Positions 6,074 through 8,006 of a stretch of 8,006 nt of DNA are shown piece by piece. This stretch comes from Helicobacteraceae bacterium (GTDB taxonomy: Bacteria > Campylobacterota > Campylobacteria > Campylobacterales > SZUA-545). Position 1 is the first letter of the stretch. Each line of letters opens with the position of its first letter. The notes under the pieces are model-generated. The model searched no databases. It saw nothing but the letters and a program-made list of their open reading frames with translations, and had not been told where the DNA came from. Made by a program: the position numbers and the translations under genes. The stretch is taken from NCBI GenBank assembly GCA_003250175.1, contig QKHD01000092.1:1-8006 (forward strand), written 5' to 3'.

Positions 6074-6637
6074 ATGTCTTCTCAATCCGATCTTTCCAAA
6101 AAGGCGCTCTTGCTCATCGACGTTCAATACGAATACCTCGACGGCTTGCTGCCTGTAACCTACCCGCCCAACAGCCTGGACAATATTATCAAAGTCGCCC
6201 GGGCCGCGGAGATGCTGCCCATGCACCTTATTGTCGTCCGGCATACATCCGCCCATGCCGATATGGGCATCTTCACCAAAGGGAGCCGTGGGTGTGAACT
6301 GCATGAAACCATCGCCGAACTGCGCCACGATCTCTTTATCGAAAAGCACCTTCCCAGCGCCTTTGTCGACACCTGCTTGCACGCCTATCTGCAAGACCAC
6401 CATATCACCACCGTCGCCATTGCCGGGTACGTTACCCAGGTCTGCTGCGACACGACGGCAAGGTATGCCTTTCACCTGGGCTATGAGGTAGAGTTTATCG
6501 CCGATGCCACCGCGACGCTGGATATGGGAACCGTTCCCGCAAAAACCCTTTACGAATCAGCCCTGGCAACCCAAGCCGCCGCCTTTAGCCGAGTGATGAG
6601 TACCGAAGAGTGGTTTAACGCATTGGGTGCATCATGA
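6074..6637 (+). CDS. Isochorismatase-family cysteine hydrolase
   Basis: This 187-residue cytoplasmic hydrolase belongs to the family of isochorismatases, nicotinamidases and related amidases. The catalytic triad is visible: Asp16 in LLLIDVQYEY, Lys91 in IEKHLPSAF, and the nucleophile Cys124 in GYVTQVCCDTTAR (118-130), followed by an unusual second cysteine at 125. The substrate cannot be assigned. The frame is open back to a GTG at 6005, but ATG 6074 is preferred: AAGGA lies six bases upstream and the catalytic domain begins normally from there. The earlier region holds the promoter and operator. The stop overlaps the start of the next gene (ATGA), so the pair is translationally coupled. A CRP-type dyad upstream suggests activation by the divergent Crp/Fnr protein. 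Confidence 0.9.
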   Translation: MSSQSDLSKKALLLIDVQYEYLDGLLPVTYPPNSLDNIIKVARAAEMLPMHLIVVRHTSAHADMGIFTKGSRGCELHETIAELRHDLFIEKHLPSAFVDTCLHAYLQDHHITTVAIAGYVTQVCCDTTARYAFHLGYEVEFIADATATLDMGTVPAKTLYESALATQAAAFSRVMSTEEWFNALGAS

Positions 6638-6951
6638 GCTATGCCCTGGTAAAACTTCTTCACCTTGTCAGCATCGCGCTTTGGATTCTGGTCCTTTTCT
6701 CTCCGGAGCGTTTCCCCAGAAGATGTAAAAGCCTGATCTTCCTCGCCCTTCTAGGAAGCGGCGGGGGGCTTATTTATTTGCTGGGTCTCCCCCTCTCCTC
6801 CGGATGGATGCACGGCAAGATAACCGCCGTGGTTTTGATGGGACTCTATGTCTTTCATCCGAAGCCTTTTCCGGAGTGGATGAAGGGGGCTGCATTTTCA
6901 GCGATCCTTCTTCTTTGGATTGCCGTCATGGTGGTGTTTAAGCCCTTTTAA
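6634..6951 (+). CDS. Small four-helix membrane protein, HemJ/CopD-like
   Basis: The 105-residue protein is very hydrophobic, with four predicted transmembrane segments at about 2-21, 33-51, 62-75 and 86-102. The first helix reads VKLLHLVSIALW, and a later segment reads GWMHGKITAVVLM. These resemble the H-containing first and third helices of small heme- or copper-associated membrane families (HemJ, CopD, SirB), with His10, His60 and His75 as possible ligands. That resemblance is by eye only. A cofactor or partner role with the upstream isochorismatase-family enzyme is suggested by the ATGA overlap, which requires shared mRNA and coupled translation. Three TCCGGA words lie within this short gene. 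Confidence 0.75.
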   Translation: MSYALVKLLHLVSIALWILVLFSPERFPRRCKSLIFLALLGSGGGLIYLLGLPLSSGWMHGKITAVVLMGLYVFHPKPFPEWMKGAAFSAILLLWIAVMVVFKPF

Positions 6952-6968
6952 CCGATTCATGCCGATAG

Positions 6969-7012
6969 AGGTTAGGGCGGGTAACGCCGGATGATGTAAC
7001 GGCAAACCTTTT
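6969..7012. terminator. Possible terminator structure between convergent genes
   Basis: AGGTT (6969-6973) can pair with AACCT (7005-7009), which runs into TTTT. Inside it, GCCG (6986-6989) can pair with CGGC (7000-7003). It lies between the 3' ends of the small membrane protein gene and the cysteine-cluster protein gene. The stems are short and interrupted, so this is a tentative call. Confidence 0.35.
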
Positions 7013-7018
7013 ATCTGC

Positions 7019-7276
7019 CTACTCAAAATCACAGGACTCCATGGCCTTAGCCACCAGACCCGCATCCAGATTGTCGCCTTGAATCATCAGGGTGACGTTC
7101 CCGTCTTCGCCCTCGACCTCGACCCGTCGTACCTGTTCCTTGAGTGTGGTGTCGCATGCACAACTACAAGCTCCGCTGTTACACTCCTGGGCCATTTTTT
7201 CCAAAGAGGCTTTGGAAACCTCCCCTTCGAGTCGGACTTCTACGCCCTGTTGGCTTTGGGTAAAATGTTTTTTCAT
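7019..7276 (-). CDS. Small cysteine-cluster protein, function unknown
   Basis: I do not recognise this 85-residue protein. It is acidic and soluble, with no signal peptide. Its notable feature is the cluster ECNSGACSCACD: Cys32, 37, 39 and 41 (C-x4-C-x-C-x-C), with one more cysteine, Cys82, near the end. The cluster sits between a short beta-rich N-terminal part (VEVRLEGEV) and a second strand-rich part (VRRVEVEGEDGNVTLMIQGD). The pattern would suit metal or iron-sulfur binding or thiol chemistry, but no function follows from it. ATG 7276 has AAAGGA a few bases upstream, so the gene looks genuinely translated. It is divergent from a sigma factor gene that is itself rich in cysteines, which makes co-regulation possible. 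Confidence 0.75.
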   Translation of the reverse strand: MKKHFTQSQQGVEVRLEGEVSKASLEKMAQECNSGACSCACDTTLKEQVRRVEVEGEDGNVTLMIQGDNLDAGLVAKAMESCDFE

Positions 7277-7287
7277 TGTTTTTCCTT

Positions 7288-7296
7288 TGATATGAT
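7288..7296 (+). promoter_or_regulatory. Extended -10 promoter element upstream of the sigma factor gene
   Basis: TG-A-TATGAT (7288-7296) fits an extended -10 element with five of six matches in the hexamer. No clear -35 box is visible. RNA would begin near 7303, giving a leader of about 84 nt that contains the hairpin at 7321-7352. Confidence 0.4.
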
Positions 7297-7320
7297 GTCA
7301 GAGGTATGACGCATCCCATG

Positions 7321-7352
7321 AAAAAAAGGTTGCACTTTTTGCAACTTTTTTT
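7321..7352. terminator. Bidirectional intrinsic terminator or attenuator ahead of the sigma factor gene
   Basis: GTTGCA (7329-7334), loop CTTTT and TGCAAC (7340-7345) form a perfect six-pair stem. A run of A on the left and seven T (7346-7352) on the right extend the pairing to about 13. Each strand shows a stem followed by a U-tract. The position is unusual, because it lies upstream of both divergent genes rather than after one. In the leader of the sigma factor transcript it could act as an attenuator; otherwise it insulates the region. Confidence 0.65.
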
Positions 7353-7386
7353 GATCCGCAACGTCTTACCAATAAAAAGGTTAGCT

Positions 7387-7923
7387 ATGTCCGAAAATGC
7401 TTTTTGTGATCTCTACCAGACGTTTCGCCTTCCCCTTTTGCGTTTTATCCGTAGAAAAACGGGTGATGCCCACCTGGCCGAAGACCTTTTGCATGACGTA
7501 TTTATCAAAGCGGAAAGCTCCCTAGATCAGCTCCGGGACAACCAAAAACTGCAAAGCTGGCTCTACGCCATCGCCGCCAATACAATCAACGACCACTTCC
7601 GAAAAAACAAACCCGCACAACCCCTTCTCCACGAGATACCGACACCCACCGATGAAGACGAGAGCTTTATCCGCGAGTTGGAATGTTGTTTGGAGGGGTT
7701 TATCCGCTCCCTGCCGCCCCAACAGGCCAGCGCCCTCCGATCCGCTTATTTGGAAGAGATGACCCTTCCGGAGATCGCCCAACGCGATTGCATCAACCTC
7801 TCCACCCTGAAATCCCACATCAAACGGGGAAAGCAGCGCTTAAAAGAACTCTTTGGGGAATGTTGTACTTTTCAGACCGGGCGGGATGGCACAATCGTCG
7901 ACTTTACACCCAAACCCCGTTGA
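7387..7923 (+). CDS. sigZ: ECF sigma factor, SigZ-like
   Basis: This is an alternative RNA polymerase sigma factor of the extracytoplasmic-function type, 178 residues. Region 2 spans about 10-76, with AEDLLHDVFIKA (31-42) and SWLYAIAANTINDHFRK (57-73), the core-binding and -10-recognising part. Region 4 spans about 104-155, with LPPQQASALRSAYLEEMTLP and the helix-turn-helix STLKSHIKRGKQRLKELF. After it comes a 20-residue tail starting at Cys159-Cys160 and ending VDFTPKPR, a tail type I associate with the SigZ family. Further cysteines are at 7, 100, 101 and 135. The frame runs open from ATG 7306, but ATG 7387 is chosen: AAGG is six bases upstream and the domain begins there. No anti-sigma gene is visible in the window. 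The upstream hairpin may attenuate expression. Confidence 0.88.
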   Translation: MSENAFCDLYQTFRLPLLRFIRRKTGDAHLAEDLLHDVFIKAESSLDQLRDNQKLQSWLYAIAANTINDHFRKNKPAQPLLHEIPTPTDEDESFIRELECCLEGFIRSLPPQQASALRSAYLEEMTLPEIAQRDCINLSTLKSHIKRGKQRLKELFGECCTFQTGRDGTIVDFTPKPR

Positions 7924-7944
7924 TCACTCCCTTTAAGAGGATCA
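7921..7944. other. Imperfect inverted repeat downstream of the sigma factor gene
   Basis: TGATC-A-CTC (7921-7929) can pair with GAG-GATCA (7937-7944), leaving one bulged A. No T run follows, so it is not a clear terminator. It overlaps the sigma factor stop codon and precedes the next gene, so it could be an operator or a chance hairpin. Confidence 0.3.
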
Positions 7945-7978
7945 TATTAGAATAGAACAAACCCTTTGGAGAAACCCC

Positions 7979-8006
7979 ATGCACGATTTTCCGCCTATGA
8001 ACGGTC
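7979..8006 (+). CDS. Start of an unidentified gene (truncated by window end)
   Basis: ATG 7979 follows GGAGA (7968-7972) at a good spacing. Only MHDFPPMNG is visible before the window ends, too little to identify. A TAGAAT at 7948-7953 could serve as a -10 box. The gene may be transcribed with or separately from the sigma factor gene. Confidence 0.6.

Noticed and set aside
7306..7386. N-terminal extension of the sigma factor from ATG 7306 or 7318
   Set aside because: The extension is encoded largely by the terminator hairpin, and ATG 7387 has a well-placed AAGG. A regulatory leader is more likely than extra protein.
1..8006. Defence system, prophage, insertion sequence, CRISPR array or tRNA/rRNA gene
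   Set aside because: No transposase, integrase, nuclease, spaced direct repeats or RNA gene signature was seen on either strand. All longer real frames have ordinary housekeeping, enzyme, membrane or regulatory character.

Overview
The window looks like ordinary chromosome from a Campylobacterota bacterium (the former Epsilonproteobacteria). The main reason is the overlapping ispE-smpB pair, which also occurs in Helicobacter pylori; the proteins are of that general type. Base composition is a little over half G+C by eye. That is high for the group and would suit a GC-richer sulfur- or hydrogen-oxidising lineage such as Nitratifractor or Hydrogenimonas. This placement is inference, because no rRNA gene is present.

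Layout. Positions 1-1755 (+) hold an overlapping housekeeping run: the 3' part of truB (tRNA pseudouridine synthase), ispE (isoprenoid precursor kinase) and smpB (tmRNA partner). Positions 1756-2925 hold a small DUF2834 membrane protein gene (-) and a divergent XRE/MmyB-like regulator gene (+). The two share one short control region with fully overlapping promoters and repeated CCNAAAAGG motifs. Positions 2963-4373 (-) hold a Crp/Fnr-type regulator followed by an inositol-monophosphatase-family phosphatase. Positions 4433-5386 (+) hold a membrane-anchored alpha/beta hydrolase with its own good promoter. Positions 5367-5990 (-) hold a second Crp/Fnr regulator, whose recognition helix is CRP-like. 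Divergent from it are an isochorismatase-family hydrolase (6074-6637) and a translationally coupled small membrane protein (6634-6951). Positions 7019-7276 (-) hold a small cysteine-cluster protein. It is divergent from a SigZ-like sigma factor gene (7387-7923, +). The first codons of another gene begin at 7979.

How the parts work together. The left end is core tRNA modification, isoprenoid and ribosome-rescue metabolism. The rest is a series of small divergent regulator/target modules: XRE with DUF2834, Crp/Fnr with hydrolase, Crp/Fnr with isochorismatase plus membrane protein, and sigma factor with Cys protein. Each module has a compact intergenic region where promoters or operators can be read.

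I found no RNA genes, CRISPR array, insertion sequence, phage gene or recognisable defence system. The most unusual signal is not a gene. The palindrome TCCGGA occurs 25 times, about 12 times the random expectation. It falls in all three codon frames and in genes on both strands, and a T is chosen before CCG-GA even where the preceding codons would normally end in C or G.
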